Assembly: GCA_903944755.1 (NCBI GenBank)
Contig: CAJATB010000169.1
Location: 1-24,400 of the forward strand
DNA length: 24,400 bases
Source of the DNA: an uncultured Bacteroidota bacterium
GTDB lineage: Bacteria > Bacteroidota > Bacteroidia > Chitinophagales > Chitinophagaceae
Reading direction: 5' to 3'
Shown: positions 16,713 to 24,023 of the stretch, piece after piece
How positions within the stretch are numbered: the first letter of the stretch is position 1
How the letters are laid out: each line of letters begins with the position of its first letter
Notes under the pieces: model-generated
The model's input: the letters and a program-made list of their open reading frames with translations, nothing else
What the model was told of the DNA's origin: nothing
Database searches by the model: none
Made by a program: the position numbers and the translations under genes

Positions 16713-17711
16713 CTAAATAATCCCTTTTGCGGAAAGGTATTCTGCGATTTGAATGGCATTGGTAGCGGCACCTTTACGCAAGTTGTCACTTACAATCCAC
16801 ATATTTAATGTTTTCGCTTGTGTTTCATCTCTGCGCAAACGTCCTACAAAAACTTCATCCTTTTCGTGTGCCCATAAAGGCATTGGATAAAATTGATCCC
16901 CATCATTTTGTTGCACAACCACACCAGGCGCAGTGCCAAGTAATGCGATCAATTCATTCAAATCAAATTCATTTTCAAATTCCACATTTACACTTTCACT
17001 GTGTCCACCCATCACTGGAATACGAACAGTAGTCGCTGTAACTTTGATATTATCGTCCTGCATAATTTTGCAAGTTTCTTTCACCATCTTCATTTCCTCT
17101 TTGGTATACCCATTCTCTAAAAAAACATCAATCTGCGGAATAGCATTCAAATCAATGGTGTACTTATATGCCATATCTGCAGCAGCCACTTGACTTCCTT
17201 TTCTTTCTTCCATTAACTGATCTACTGCTTTTTTACCAGTACCCGTTACACTTTGATAAGTGCTTACCACCACTCTTTTAATTTTATATTTATCATGCAA
17301 AGGTTGCAAAGCAACTACCATTTGAATGGTAGAGCAATTTGGATTCGCAATAATTAAATCGTTGGCTGTTAAAACAGATGCGTTTACTTCTGGCACCACT
17401 AATTTTTTGGTTGGGTCCATTCTCCACGCAGAAGAATTATCAATAACGCGAATACCAGCTGCTGCAAATTTTGGCGCCCATTCTAGGGAAGTACTTCCCC
17501 CAGCTGAAAACAAAGCCACTGCTGGCTTTGCTGCAATACCTTCCTCCATTCCAACTACTTTATAGGACTTACCTTTAAAAATCACTTCCTTCCCTACGCT
17601 ACGCGCTGAAGCCACTGGGATTAATTCAGTTACTGGAAAATTTCTTTCTGCTAATACTTGCAACATTTTTGTACCAACTAAACCAGTGGCGCCAACTACA
17701 GCTACTTTCAT
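16713..17711 (-). CDS. asd: Aspartate-semialdehyde dehydrogenase
   Basis: A 332-residue Asd that reduces beta-aspartyl phosphate to aspartate semialdehyde with NADPH, the branch point to lysine/diaminopimelate, threonine, methionine and isoleucine. The N-terminal Rossmann motif is VAVVGATGLVG (3-13); SSAWRMD (93-99) binds substrate and phosphate; the catalytic Cys126 lies in NPNCSTIQ, and the acid/base His237 in GGHSESVNVEFE. Length and motifs are normal. The gene sits 283 bp downstream of the PfkB kinase gene. That gap holds a leader ORF, paired stems and an intrinsic terminator, which suggests that asd is controlled by transcription attenuation. Confidence 0.96.
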   Translation of the reverse strand: MKVAVVGATGLVGTKMLQVLAERNFPVTELIPVASARSVGKEVIFKGKSYKVVGMEEGIAAKPAVALFSAGGSTSLEWAPKFAAAGIRVIDNSSAWRMDPTKKLVVPEVNASVLTANDLIIANPNCSTIQMVVALQPLHDKYKIKRVVVSTYQSVTGTGKKAVDQLMEERKGSQVAAADMAYKYTIDLNAIPQIDVFLENGYTKEEMKMVKETCKIMQDDNIKVTATTVRIPVMGGHSESVNVEFENEFDLNELIALLGTAPGVVVQQNDGDQFYPMPLWAHEKDEVFVGRLRRDETQAKTLNMWIVSDNLRKGAATNAIQIAEYLSAKGII

Positions 17712-17816
17712 TTTTATTATTTTATTATATTAAATATTCCTGTTTCATTGATAAAACACCCCCAAAGTTTTTTAATGTATCTACGTCTATTTATTTTACA
17801 ACGGCTTAGATAAATT

Positions 17817-17845
17817 AAAAAAGCCTTCCAAAATTTGGAAGGCTT
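17817..17845 (-). terminator. Intrinsic terminator in the asd leader
   Basis: On the minus strand AAGCCTTCC (17845-17837) pairs with GGAAGGCTT (17829-17821) around a seven-base loop, and the stem runs into T6. It lies about 106 bp upstream of the asd ATG and 150 bp downstream of the pfkB-family stop. It could simply end the kinase transcript, but the upstream leader ORF and competing stems point to conditional termination before asd. Confidence 0.85.
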
Positions 17846-17932
17846 CTGAGTATATTTTTAGACATACAAACAATCAGCACCTTCCTCTTAGAGTGGTTTC
17901 TTAATTTGTTTTGTATGTTTATAATTGTTCAT
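17821..17932 (-). promoter_or_regulatory. Candidate leader-peptide transcription attenuator for asd
   Basis: Minus-strand order: a 14-codon ORF (17932-17888); arm 1 ACATACAAAACAA (17918-17906) inside that ORF; GGAAGG (17885-17880) just after the ORF stop; arm 2 TTGTTTGTATGT (17873-17862); then the terminator hairpin. Arm 1 and arm 2 pair over 12 bp with a single bulged base. GGAAGG can pair with the CCTTCC in the 5' arm of the terminator, which would prevent termination. A ribosome stalled on codons 5-12 would open arm 1 and leave GGAAGG free; a ribosome at the stop codon would cover it and let the terminator form. This is the classical attenuation geometry, but it is inferred from one sequence only. 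Confidence 0.5.
17888..17932 (-). CDS. Possible 14-residue leader peptide of asd
   Basis: ATG at 17932-17930, TAA at 17890-17888; product MNNYKHTKQIKKPL. Four of 14 residues are Lys (5, 8, 11, 12), and Thr and Ile also occur: all are end products of the pathway that Asd feeds. It is placed exactly where an attenuator peptide should be, upstream of the terminator, with the stop codon in the loop of the protecting stem. Lys is also favoured by AT-rich sequence, and no strong ribosome binding site is seen, so translation is a hypothesis. Confidence 0.4.
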   Translation of the reverse strand: MNNYKHTKQIKKPL

Positions 17933-17989
17933 GCTTTATTTTTTTTGATGTTATTCTAACACGAAAATAATCGGATTCTAATGAATCAC

Positions 17990-17997
17990 CAAATTTA
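17990..17997 (-). promoter_or_regulatory. -7 box TAAATTTG upstream of the asd leader
   Basis: On the minus strand this is TAAATTTG, an exact TAnnTTTG match, overlapping the TAA stop of the PfkB-family gene. A transcript starting about 7 bp downstream would contain the whole leader ORF and attenuator. No well-spaced -33 TTTG is visible. Confidence 0.4.
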
Positions 17998-18915
17998 TAC
18001 TAATTCAATATCAAAATTAACTAACTGAACAAACGATTGTATGCGTTCTTTAATATCTGCCATGCTAATTTCAGTCAATCGATGTGTACCAAATTTTTCA
18101 ACACAGAAGCTAGCTAAAGCACTGCCTACAATGATTGCAGACTTCATATTCTCGAAAGAATAATCTTTGGTTTTAGCTAAATGTGCTACAAAACCACCTG
18201 CAAAAGTATCCCCTGCTCCAGTTGGGTCGAAAACTTCCTCTAATGGTAATGCTGGTGCAAAAAATACTTCGTTCTCATGGAATAACAAAGCCCCATGTTC
18301 TCCTTTTTTGATAATTACGTATTTAGGCCCCATAGTCAAAATCTTTTTAGCCGCTTTCACTAAACTATATTCACCTGTTAATTGTCTTGCTTCACTATCG
18401 TTTACTGATAAGATATCAACCAAACTAATTGTATGCTTTAAGTCGTCTAACATAATGTCCATCCATAAGTTCATCGTATCCATTACGATTAATTTAGGGC
18501 GATTTTTCATTTGCTTAATTACGCTGCTTTGTACCGATGGCACTAAATTACCTAACATTAAAATTTCGCAATCTTGGTAACTATCTGGGACAACAGGTGT
18601 GAAATTTTCCAACACATTCAATTGTGTATCCAATGTATCACGTGTATTCATATCCATATGATACTTACCACTCCAGAAAAATGTCTTTTCATCTTTCTTG
18701 ATTTGAACTCCCTCTAAATCAACACCTCTTGAGGTTAATGCATCCAATTCAGATTGTGGAAAATCACCACCTACAACAGAAATTTGTTTAACTGGTGTAA
18801 AATTTGATGCGCACCAGGCAATATAAGTGGCAGCACCACCTATAATTTTATCACTTTTCCCAAAGGGTGTTTCTATGGCATCGAAGGCCATTGATCCTAC
18901 TACTACTAAAGACAT
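17995..18915 (-). CDS. PfkB-family (ribokinase-like) carbohydrate or nucleoside kinase
   Basis: A 306-residue PfkB-family kinase that transfers phosphate from ATP to a sugar, nucleoside or similar alcohol. The N-terminal VVGSMAFDAI and IGGAATYIAW segments carry the first family signature. The second signature, DPTGAGDTFAGGF (230-242), holds the anion hole and the catalytic base Asp236. LSVNDSEARQLTG (169-180) is the typical pre-active-site strand and helix. The substrate cannot be read from the sequence. It is the first gene of a minus-strand pair with asd, but an intrinsic terminator separates them, so common transcription is only partial at best. A TAGTTTCG box (18947-18940) lies 24 bp upstream of the ATG. 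Confidence 0.9.
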   Translation of the reverse strand: MSLVVVGSMAFDAIETPFGKSDKIIGGAATYIAWCASNFTPVKQISVVGGDFPQSELDALTSRGVDLEGVQIKKDEKTFFWSGKYHMDMNTRDTLDTQLNVLENFTPVVPDSYQDCEILMLGNLVPSVQSSVIKQMKNRPKLIVMDTMNLWMDIMLDDLKHTISLVDILSVNDSEARQLTGEYSLVKAAKKILTMGPKYVIIKKGEHGALLFHENEVFFAPALPLEEVFDPTGAGDTFAGGFVAHLAKTKDYSFENMKSAIIVGSALASFCVEKFGTHRLTEISMADIKERIQSFVQLVNFDIELV

Positions 18916-18939
18916 TTGAATGATTTTTATTTTCAGGGG

Positions 18940-18947
18940 CGAAACTA
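18940..18947 (-). promoter_or_regulatory. -7-like box TAGTTTCG before the PfkB-family gene
   Basis: On the minus strand it matches TAnnTTTG at all fixed positions but one (TTCG for TTTG), 24 bp before the ATG. The single mismatch and lack of a clear -33 box keep confidence low. Confidence 0.35.
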
Positions 18948-19053
18948 CGATTTTTAGTGCATAGAATAAGGTTTAGCTATGGTTAAGGAGCTTTTGTATT
19001 TTGTAAGTAATTGATTTACAAAAACTAACGGAATTGGCATTTATTTTAAAAAT

Positions 19054-19083
19054 GTATCATGAATTAAAGAATTAATTCGATAC
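19054..19083. promoter_or_regulatory. Inverted-repeat candidate operator upstream of the TetR gene
   Basis: GTATC-AT-GAATTAA (19054-19067) and TTAATTC-GATAC (19072-19083) are complementary over 12 bp, apart from two extra bases in the left arm. The right arm runs into the -7 box TACTTTTG. A repressor bound here would block that promoter, as in autoregulated TetR genes; the pfkB-family promoter is about 110 bp away on the other side. Confidence 0.5.
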
Positions 19084-19088
19084 TTTTG
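19081..19088 (+). promoter_or_regulatory. -7 box TACTTTTG before the TetR gene
   Basis: Exact TAnnTTTG match, ending 25 bp before the ATG at 19114. It overlaps the right end of the inverted repeat at 19054-19083. Confidence 0.6.
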
Positions 19089-19113
19089 TACTAACAACTA
19101 ATCGGGAAATAGT

Positions 19114-19710
19114 ATGGCTAGAATTAAAACTGAGAAGAACGGCTCAAGAAAAGACGTAATTGTAAGCAAAGCAGCTACTTTATTTAGAGAAAAGGGGTAT
19201 AAGGCCGCAAGTATGCGTGATTTAGCTGAGGCAGTGGGGGTTGAAGCTGCAAGTTTGTATAACCATATTAAATCAAAAAGCGAGTTGTTACACGAGCTCG
19301 TTTTTAGTGTTGCTAACCGATTTGTACTAAAGATGGACGAGATTGAGTCCGAACCAATTAGTTCTCTTCAAAAAATGGAGAAATTGCTGCGTTTTCATAT
19401 CAGTGAGATGATTAATCAATACGAAGAAGTTTATGTGAGTGACAGAGAGTGGAAGCACCTGTCGGACCCTTATTTATCCAATTACCAAAACCAACGAAGG
19501 GTATATCGTAAAAGAATTGCCGCTATTATTGAAGAAGGAATTAGAAATAAGGAAATAAAACCAATTGATGCACCTACAGTAGTCCTTATCTTTTTACATG
19601 CAGTGAGTGGTATTGAAAGCTGGCATAGATCCACAAAAAAAATTAGTGCTGTAGAATTGGAACAAAACATGGTTGCCATTCTAATTGATGGATTAAAAGT
19701 CAGCAAATAG
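19114..19710 (+). CDS. TetR/AcrR-family transcriptional regulator
   Basis: A 198-residue TetR-family repressor. The N-terminal HTH (about 12-60) is clear: IVSKAATLFREKGYKAASMRDLAEA, then VGVEAASLYNHIKSKSELL, the recognition helix followed by YNHIKSK. The C-terminal part (about 65-195) is an all-helical ligand-binding and dimerisation domain, including SDREWKHLSDP near residue 109 and an HAVSGIESWHRS segment (about 165) like those of TetR proteins that respond to acyl-CoA or sterol derivatives; this ligand suggestion is weak. A likely promoter and operator precede it, pointing to autoregulation. Its targets are not evident: divergent PfkB kinase on one side, obg 57 bp downstream on the other. 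Confidence 0.92.
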   Translation: MARIKTEKNGSRKDVIVSKAATLFREKGYKAASMRDLAEAVGVEAASLYNHIKSKSELLHELVFSVANRFVLKMDEIESEPISSLQKMEKLLRFHISEMINQYEEVYVSDREWKHLSDPYLSNYQNQRRVYRKRIAAIIEEGIRNKEIKPIDAPTVVLIFLHAVSGIESWHRSTKKISAVELEQNMVAILIDGLKVSK

Positions 19711-19742
19711 TATATTAATGCGATAAACAATAAGGATTATGT

Positions 19743-19750
19743 TACCTTCG
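19743..19750 (+). promoter_or_regulatory. -7-like box TACCTTCG before obg
   Basis: Matches TAnnTTTG except for one base (TTCG), 17 bp before the obg GTG. It would give obg its own promoter besides any read-through from the TetR gene. Confidence 0.35.
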
Positions 19751-19767
19751 CAGATAATATTTTTACA

Positions 19768-20769
19768 GTGTCAGAGAAGAACAACTTTATTGATTACATC
19801 AGAATTTTCGCCCACAGTGGTCACGGTGGCGTTGGTTGTAAGCATTTTTTAAGAAATAAATTAACTGCTAAAGGCGGCCCTGATGGCGGCGACGGAGGCA
19901 GGGGTGGTCATATCATTTTAAGAGGTAATTCCCAATTATGGACCTTGTTGCATTTACGTTACTACAAAAATGTAATTGCCCAAAATGGCGAGAACGGAAG
20001 TAAGAACAAGTGTACTGGAAAAGACGGAGAAGATATTATTATTGAAGTGCCGTTAGGTACCATTGCAAGAGATGAAGAAACAGGCAAAGTAGAAGCAGAG
20101 ATTTTGCAGGATGGCCAAGAATATATTTGGCTGAAGGGTGGACGTGGTGGCTTAGGTAATAGTAATTTTGCAACTCCAACACAACAAGTTCCTGAATATG
20201 CACAGCCAGGCGAAGAAGGAGTGGAAGGATGGAAAAATTTAGAATTAAAAGTATTGGCTGATGTTGGATTAGTTGGATTTCCTAACGCAGGTAAATCAAC
20301 ATTACTTTCTGTTATCACGGCTGCCAAACCTAAAATAGCCAACTACGCATTTACAACACTTACCCCACAATTAGGGATGGTTGAATATAGAAACAATAGG
20401 TCCTTTTGTATTGCCGATTTACCAGGAATTATTGAGGGGGCTGCGGAAGGAAAGGGATTAGGCCACAGGTTCTTAAGGCATATTGAGCGTAATGCTGTTT
20501 TGCTATTTTTAATTCCAGCAGATGCAGATGATCATAAAAAAGAATTCGAAATTCTAAAACACGAATTAGAAAAATTTAATCCAGAACTTTTACAGAAGGA
20601 ATTTATTATAGCGATAAGTAAGTCAGATTTGTTAGACGAAGAACTAACTACCGCTATTGAAAATGAATTACCAAAAAACATTCCTCATATTTTCATTTCC
20701 TCTGCAACACAGAAAAATTTAGTAGAACTAAAAGATATGTTATGGAAAGCGTTGAATAAACCCTTTTAA
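19768..20769 (+). CDS. obg: Obg/CgtA GTPase
   Basis: A 333-residue Obg GTPase, essential for large-subunit ribosome assembly and linked to the stringent response. The glycine-rich Obg fold (about 1-158) has the repeated GG motifs KGGPDGGDGGRGG and LKGGRGGLGNSNFATPT. The G domain follows: G1 GFPNAGKST (170-178), G2 YAFTTLTP, G3 DLPG (217-220), G4 SKSD (in place of NKxD) and G5 SSA. There is no C-terminal OCT domain; the short form is usual outside Firmicutes and actinobacteria. The start is the GTG at 19768, which gives the expected N-terminus; no ATG is better placed. It follows the TetR gene by 57 bp. Confidence 0.96.
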   Translation: MSEKNNFIDYIRIFAHSGHGGVGCKHFLRNKLTAKGGPDGGDGGRGGHIILRGNSQLWTLLHLRYYKNVIAQNGENGSKNKCTGKDGEDIIIEVPLGTIARDEETGKVEAEILQDGQEYIWLKGGRGGLGNSNFATPTQQVPEYAQPGEEGVEGWKNLELKVLADVGLVGFPNAGKSTLLSVITAAKPKIANYAFTTLTPQLGMVEYRNNRSFCIADLPGIIEGAAEGKGLGHRFLRHIERNAVLLFLIPADADDHKKEFEILKHELEKFNPELLQKEFIIAISKSDLLDEELTTAIENELPKNIPHIFISSATQKNLVELKDMLWKALNKPF

Positions 20770-20816
20770 TTTTTTCCTGGAATTTGAAAAATATCAAAAC
20801 CTGGCTTTTATATTTT

Positions 20817-20847
20817 AAAAAAGGTCCCGACGTGTCGGGACCTTTTT
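20817..20847. terminator. Bidirectional terminator, copy 1 (obg/typA)
   Basis: GGTCCCGA (20823-20830), loop CGTG, TCGGGACC (20835-20842), with A6 before and T5 after. It is a strong intrinsic terminator for obg, and in reverse a second stop for typA. Confidence 0.9.
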
Positions 20848-20907
20848 GGTTTTTGATATTTTTTTTCCTGGAATTTGAAAAATATCAAAACCTGGCTTTT
20901 GTATTTT

Positions 20908-20938
20908 AAAAAAGGTCCCGACGTGTCGGGACCTTTTT
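20908..20938. terminator. Bidirectional terminator, copy 2 (obg/typA)
   Basis: The same hairpin as copy 1, shifted by 91 bp (stem 20914-20933), flanked by A6 and T5. It lies 32 bp from the typA stop and is the first terminator met by typA transcripts. Confidence 0.9.
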
Positions 20939-20970
20939 GGTATAAAACTATAAATGTTTTAAAGTACTAC

Positions 20971-22773
20971 TTAGTTATTATTCGATTTTGTTGCTTTGCT
21001 ACGGTCATTTTCATCTAACAAAGACTTACGCATACGAACCGATTTTGGCGTTACTTCAATACACTCATCAAACTGAATGTATTCCATACATTCTTCTAAT
21101 GTGTACTGAATTTTTGGGGTGATACGAACACTGTCGTCACTTCCGCTTGCACGGTGGTTCGTTAATTTTTTCATCTCCACAGCGTTAATATTCAAATCAC
21201 CTGGCTTAATATGTTCTGCCAATACTTGACCTGCATACACTTCCTCACCTGGCTCAATAAAGAAACGGCCTCTATCTTGTAGTTTATCAATTGAATAAGC
21301 GGTAGTTGTACCACCAGTTTTAGCAATTAATACGCCATTGCTTCTACCAGGAATATGTCCTTTCCAAGGCTTGTACTCATTAAAGCTATGTGCCATAACA
21401 GCCTCGCCAGCAGTTTGGGTTAACATTTGAGAACGTAAACCAATCAATCCCCTTGCAGGAATATCAAATTCCAAATGCTGCATAGTACCTTTAGATTCCA
21501 TAATCAACATCTCCCCTTTCTTTTGAGTTACTAAGTCAATAACCTTACCACTGAAATCAGCAGGAACGTCAACTACTAATATTTCAAATGGCTCATGTTT
21601 TTTACCATCAATATCCTTTACTAAAACTTGAGGATTACCTACTGTTAATTCATAACCTTCACGACGCATTGTTTCAACAAGTACACCTAAGTGTAAAATA
21701 CCACGGCCGTATACCAAGAAACTATCTGCACTATCTGTTTCTTCAACACGTAATGCTAAGTTCTTTTCTGTTTCTTTAATTAAACGATCACGTATGTGAC
21801 GAGAAGTAACAAACTTACCTTCTTTACCAAAGAATGGAGAGTTATTAATACTAAAAGTCATACTCATAGTAGGTTCGTCCACACTAATAACTGGTAACGC
21901 TTCAGGATTTTCTGGATCTGCGATAGTATCTCCGATATTGAAATCTTCTAAGCCAACCACAGCGCATAAATCACCAGAAACTACTTCTGTTACTTTACGT
22001 TTACCCATTCCTTCAAATACGTATAATTCTTTAACCTTGTTTTTCTTAATGCTACCATCAGCTTGCACTAACACAATGTTTTGACCTTCTTTAATAGTTC
22101 CTCTTTCTACTTTTCCAATTGCAATACGACCTAAGAAAGATGAATAATCCAATGAAGTAATTTGCATTTGAGTATGTCCTTCCTTCACATCAGGACCTGG
22201 AACATATTTCAAAATACCATCCATTAATGGAGTAATGTCTTCACACTGAGTTAAGCTATCATTGAACCAACCATTTTTACCACTACCGTAAAAAGTAGGG
22301 AAATTTAATTGTTCTTCGGTTGCATCCAAATTGAAAAATAATTCGAATACTGCATCATGCACTTCATCAGGACGACAGTTTTCTTTATCCACTTTATTAA
22401 TAATTACAATTGGCTTTAAGTTCAATTGCAATGCTTTTTGTAAAACGAAACGCGTTTGTGGCATTGGGCCTTCAAATGCATCCACCAACAAACAAACACC
22501 GTCAGCCATTTTCAAAACACGTTCAACTTCTCCACCAAAGTCACTGTGACCTGGAGTATCGATTACGTTGATTTTAACACCTTTATAGGTAACTGAAGCG
22601 TTTTTACTTAGGATAGTAATACCTCTTTCACGCTCTAACTCATTGCTATCCATGATTAAGTCCCCAGTCTCCTGGTTGTCTCTGAATACCTTAGTTGCGT
22701 GCAAAATTTTGTCCACCAGGGTTGTTTTGCCGTGGTCAACGTGAGCTATAATAGCGATGTTTCTTATTTCCAT
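20971..22773 (-). CDS. typA: TypA/BipA ribosome-associated GTPase
   Basis: A 600-residue TypA/BipA translational GTPase that binds the ribosome and acts in 50S assembly and stress adaptation. G1 is AHVDHGKTT (10-18), G2 RGIT within NELERERGITI, G3 DTPGH, and G4 NKVD near 127-130. After the G domain come a beta-barrel domain II, two EF-G-like alpha/beta domains (GRGILHLGVLVETMRREGYE) and the BipA-specific C-terminal domain (YKPWKGHIPGRSNGVLI, LTNHRASGSDDSVRI). Length and motifs are normal. A TACCTTTG box lies 17 bp upstream of the ATG, and twin terminators follow the stop. Confidence 0.97.
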   Translation of the reverse strand: MEIRNIAIIAHVDHGKTTLVDKILHATKVFRDNQETGDLIMDSNELERERGITILSKNASVTYKGVKINVIDTPGHSDFGGEVERVLKMADGVCLLVDAFEGPMPQTRFVLQKALQLNLKPIVIINKVDKENCRPDEVHDAVFELFFNLDATEEQLNFPTFYGSGKNGWFNDSLTQCEDITPLMDGILKYVPGPDVKEGHTQMQITSLDYSSFLGRIAIGKVERGTIKEGQNIVLVQADGSIKKNKVKELYVFEGMGKRKVTEVVSGDLCAVVGLEDFNIGDTIADPENPEALPVISVDEPTMSMTFSINNSPFFGKEGKFVTSRHIRDRLIKETEKNLALRVEETDSADSFLVYGRGILHLGVLVETMRREGYELTVGNPQVLVKDIDGKKHEPFEILVVDVPADFSGKVIDLVTQKKGEMLIMESKGTMQHLEFDIPARGLIGLRSQMLTQTAGEAVMAHSFNEYKPWKGHIPGRSNGVLIAKTGGTTTAYSIDKLQDRGRFFIEPGEEVYAGQVLAEHIKPGDLNINAVEMKKLTNHRASGSDDSVRITPKIQYTLEECMEYIQFDECIEVTPKSVRMRKSLLDENDRSKATKSNNN

Positions 22774-22790
22774 GTACTGTTTTGAGGCTG

Positions 22791-22798
22791 CAAAGGTA
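22791..22798 (-). promoter_or_regulatory. -7 box TACCTTTG before typA
   Basis: On the minus strand this is TACCTTTG, an exact TAnnTTTG match 17 bp before the typA ATG. A TTTTG (22827-22823) lies 24 bp further upstream, rather far for a -33 box. Confidence 0.6.
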
Positions 22799-22850
22799 CG
22801 CCGTTTACAGTCCTAAAAAAAACAAAAGGGAGAAAAAGGGACGAATAGAT

Positions 22851-23939
22851 TTAAACTCTGATATATATTTTATATTTATCTAATATATAACCCAGTAACC
22901 AGCAAACCAACATATAAGAAATGGCGAATGCTAATGATGCCCAATAAGGAGCAAAATAAGAGAATCCGTGCTGGAAAATCCAGCTAAAAAGGGACTGATC
23001 CCCAATATGTATTAAAAATAGGGTGGTAAGTAGTAACTCCGAAAATAAATATATAACCAAGGGATTCTTCCCAAATACCTCGAAAAACCATGAAAACTGT
23101 AATTGTCTTTGCAATTCAATTCTATAAATAAGGGTACCTATTATAACCATATCCAAACCCACTGTCAATAGCACAAATGAGCTAGACCAAAGTTTTTTAT
23201 TAATTGGGAATTGGTAATTCCACATAAAAGCAAGGAAAATGAAACCAGCACCCCACATAAACAAATGAGCCAAACCTTCATAAGTTTTTCCTTTTTCTTG
23301 AATATAACTACCCACCCTAAAGCCGATTAATACATTTACAAGCGCCGGTAGCGTACTTAACCAGCCTTCGGGATCAAAAGCCAAACCTTCACCATGGTAC
23401 ATATGACGCTCTCCCATCAGCCAGGTATCAAACTTAATTCCAACATTACCTGTAAGGCTTAAAGGATCACCGGGCGTTCCAAAATGTACACTTATATACC
23501 AGTATGCCAAAAGTATGATTGCTGATAATATCATTATGACACGTTGGTGCATAAAATGAGCAATAATGGCTCCCAACCCGTAACATAAAGCTATCCTTTG
23601 AAGCACCCCAAGTATTCTTGTATCCGCTATAGGACTTGTAAAAGGAAACCAATACATCAGGTAGCCTAGTAAAAAAATGAGTGCAGTTCGTTTAATAATT
23701 TTAAAAACCACCAACGCATTATTTTCTTTCTCCCATTTAGGCAAAACAAAACTCATCGCGTTACCAACTGCAAATAAGAACGATGGGAAAACTAAATCCG
23801 TTGGAGTAAACCCATTCCAGTTTGCATGTAAGAATGGCGCAAAGGTTACAGCCCAGTCGCCAGGCGTATTTACAATGATCATTAAACAAATTGTCATACC
23901 CCTAAATACATCAAGGGATAGAAATCTTTCTTTAGACAT
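22851..23939 (-). CDS. Multi-pass membrane acyltransferase-like protein (HGSNAT/NagX, DUF5009 type)
   Basis: A 362-residue integral membrane protein with about ten hydrophobic segments. The N-terminus RFLSLDVFRGMTICLMIIVN and the following His38 (LHANWNGFTPTDLVFPSFLF) are the hallmarks of bacterial relatives of heparan-alpha-glucosaminide N-acetyltransferase; in the human enzyme the equivalent His carries the acetyl group across the membrane. Bacterial members (NagX-like) are linked to amino-sugar or cell-wall sugar acetylation, but no amino-sugar genes are nearby, so the substrate is unknown. GKNPLVIYLFSELL (about 290-303) is another conserved segment. It lies upstream of typA on the same strand with a 77 bp gap. 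Confidence 0.87.
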   Translation of the reverse strand: MSKERFLSLDVFRGMTICLMIIVNTPGDWAVTFAPFLHANWNGFTPTDLVFPSFLFAVGNAMSFVLPKWEKENNALVVFKIIKRTALIFLLGYLMYWFPFTSPIADTRILGVLQRIALCYGLGAIIAHFMHQRVIMILSAIILLAYWYISVHFGTPGDPLSLTGNVGIKFDTWLMGERHMYHGEGLAFDPEGWLSTLPALVNVLIGFRVGSYIQEKGKTYEGLAHLFMWGAGFIFLAFMWNYQFPINKKLWSSSFVLLTVGLDMVIIGTLIYRIELQRQLQFSWFFEVFGKNPLVIYLFSELLLTTLFLIHIGDQSLFSWIFQHGFSYFAPYWASLAFAISYMLVCWLLGYILDKYKIYIRV

Positions 23940-24023
23940 GAGCTAGATTTAAGCAATTAAGGTACGTAAAATATTTTTTATAGGAAATGCAATTTGAGTA
24001 GCTTTAGTATAAATTACTATTTT

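Larger units (their letters stand above)
20771..20941. repeat. Tandem duplication (period 91 bp) carrying a terminator in each copy
   Basis: The segment at 20771-20850 recurs at 20862-20941 with one mismatch seen (A20810 versus G20901). Each copy has a T-run, CCTGGAATTTGAAAAATATC, CCTGGC and a terminator hairpin. The spacer GGTTTTTGATATTTTT (20848-20863) is complementary, with one extra T, to AAAAATATCAAAACC in either copy (20787-20801 or 20878-20892). It lies between convergent obg and typA. Confidence 0.93.

Noticed and set aside
17720..17743. Seven-codon ATG ORF (MKQEYLI) just upstream of asd on the minus strand
   Set aside because: Too short, downstream of the terminator, and without structure around it; likely chance in AT-rich DNA.
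18167..18580. 137-codon open frame on + inside the PfkB-family gene
   Set aside because: Antisense shadow of a conserved kinase gene; no start context and no recognisable domain.
19962..20342. 126-codon open frame on - inside obg
   Set aside because: Antisense to the Gly-rich Obg fold, giving a Pro-rich artificial product; no independent support.
20771..20941. CRISPR-like repeat-spacer pattern
   Set aside because: Only two copies of ~80 bp with an 11-bp spacer, each with a terminator hairpin; repeat size and spacing do not fit CRISPR.
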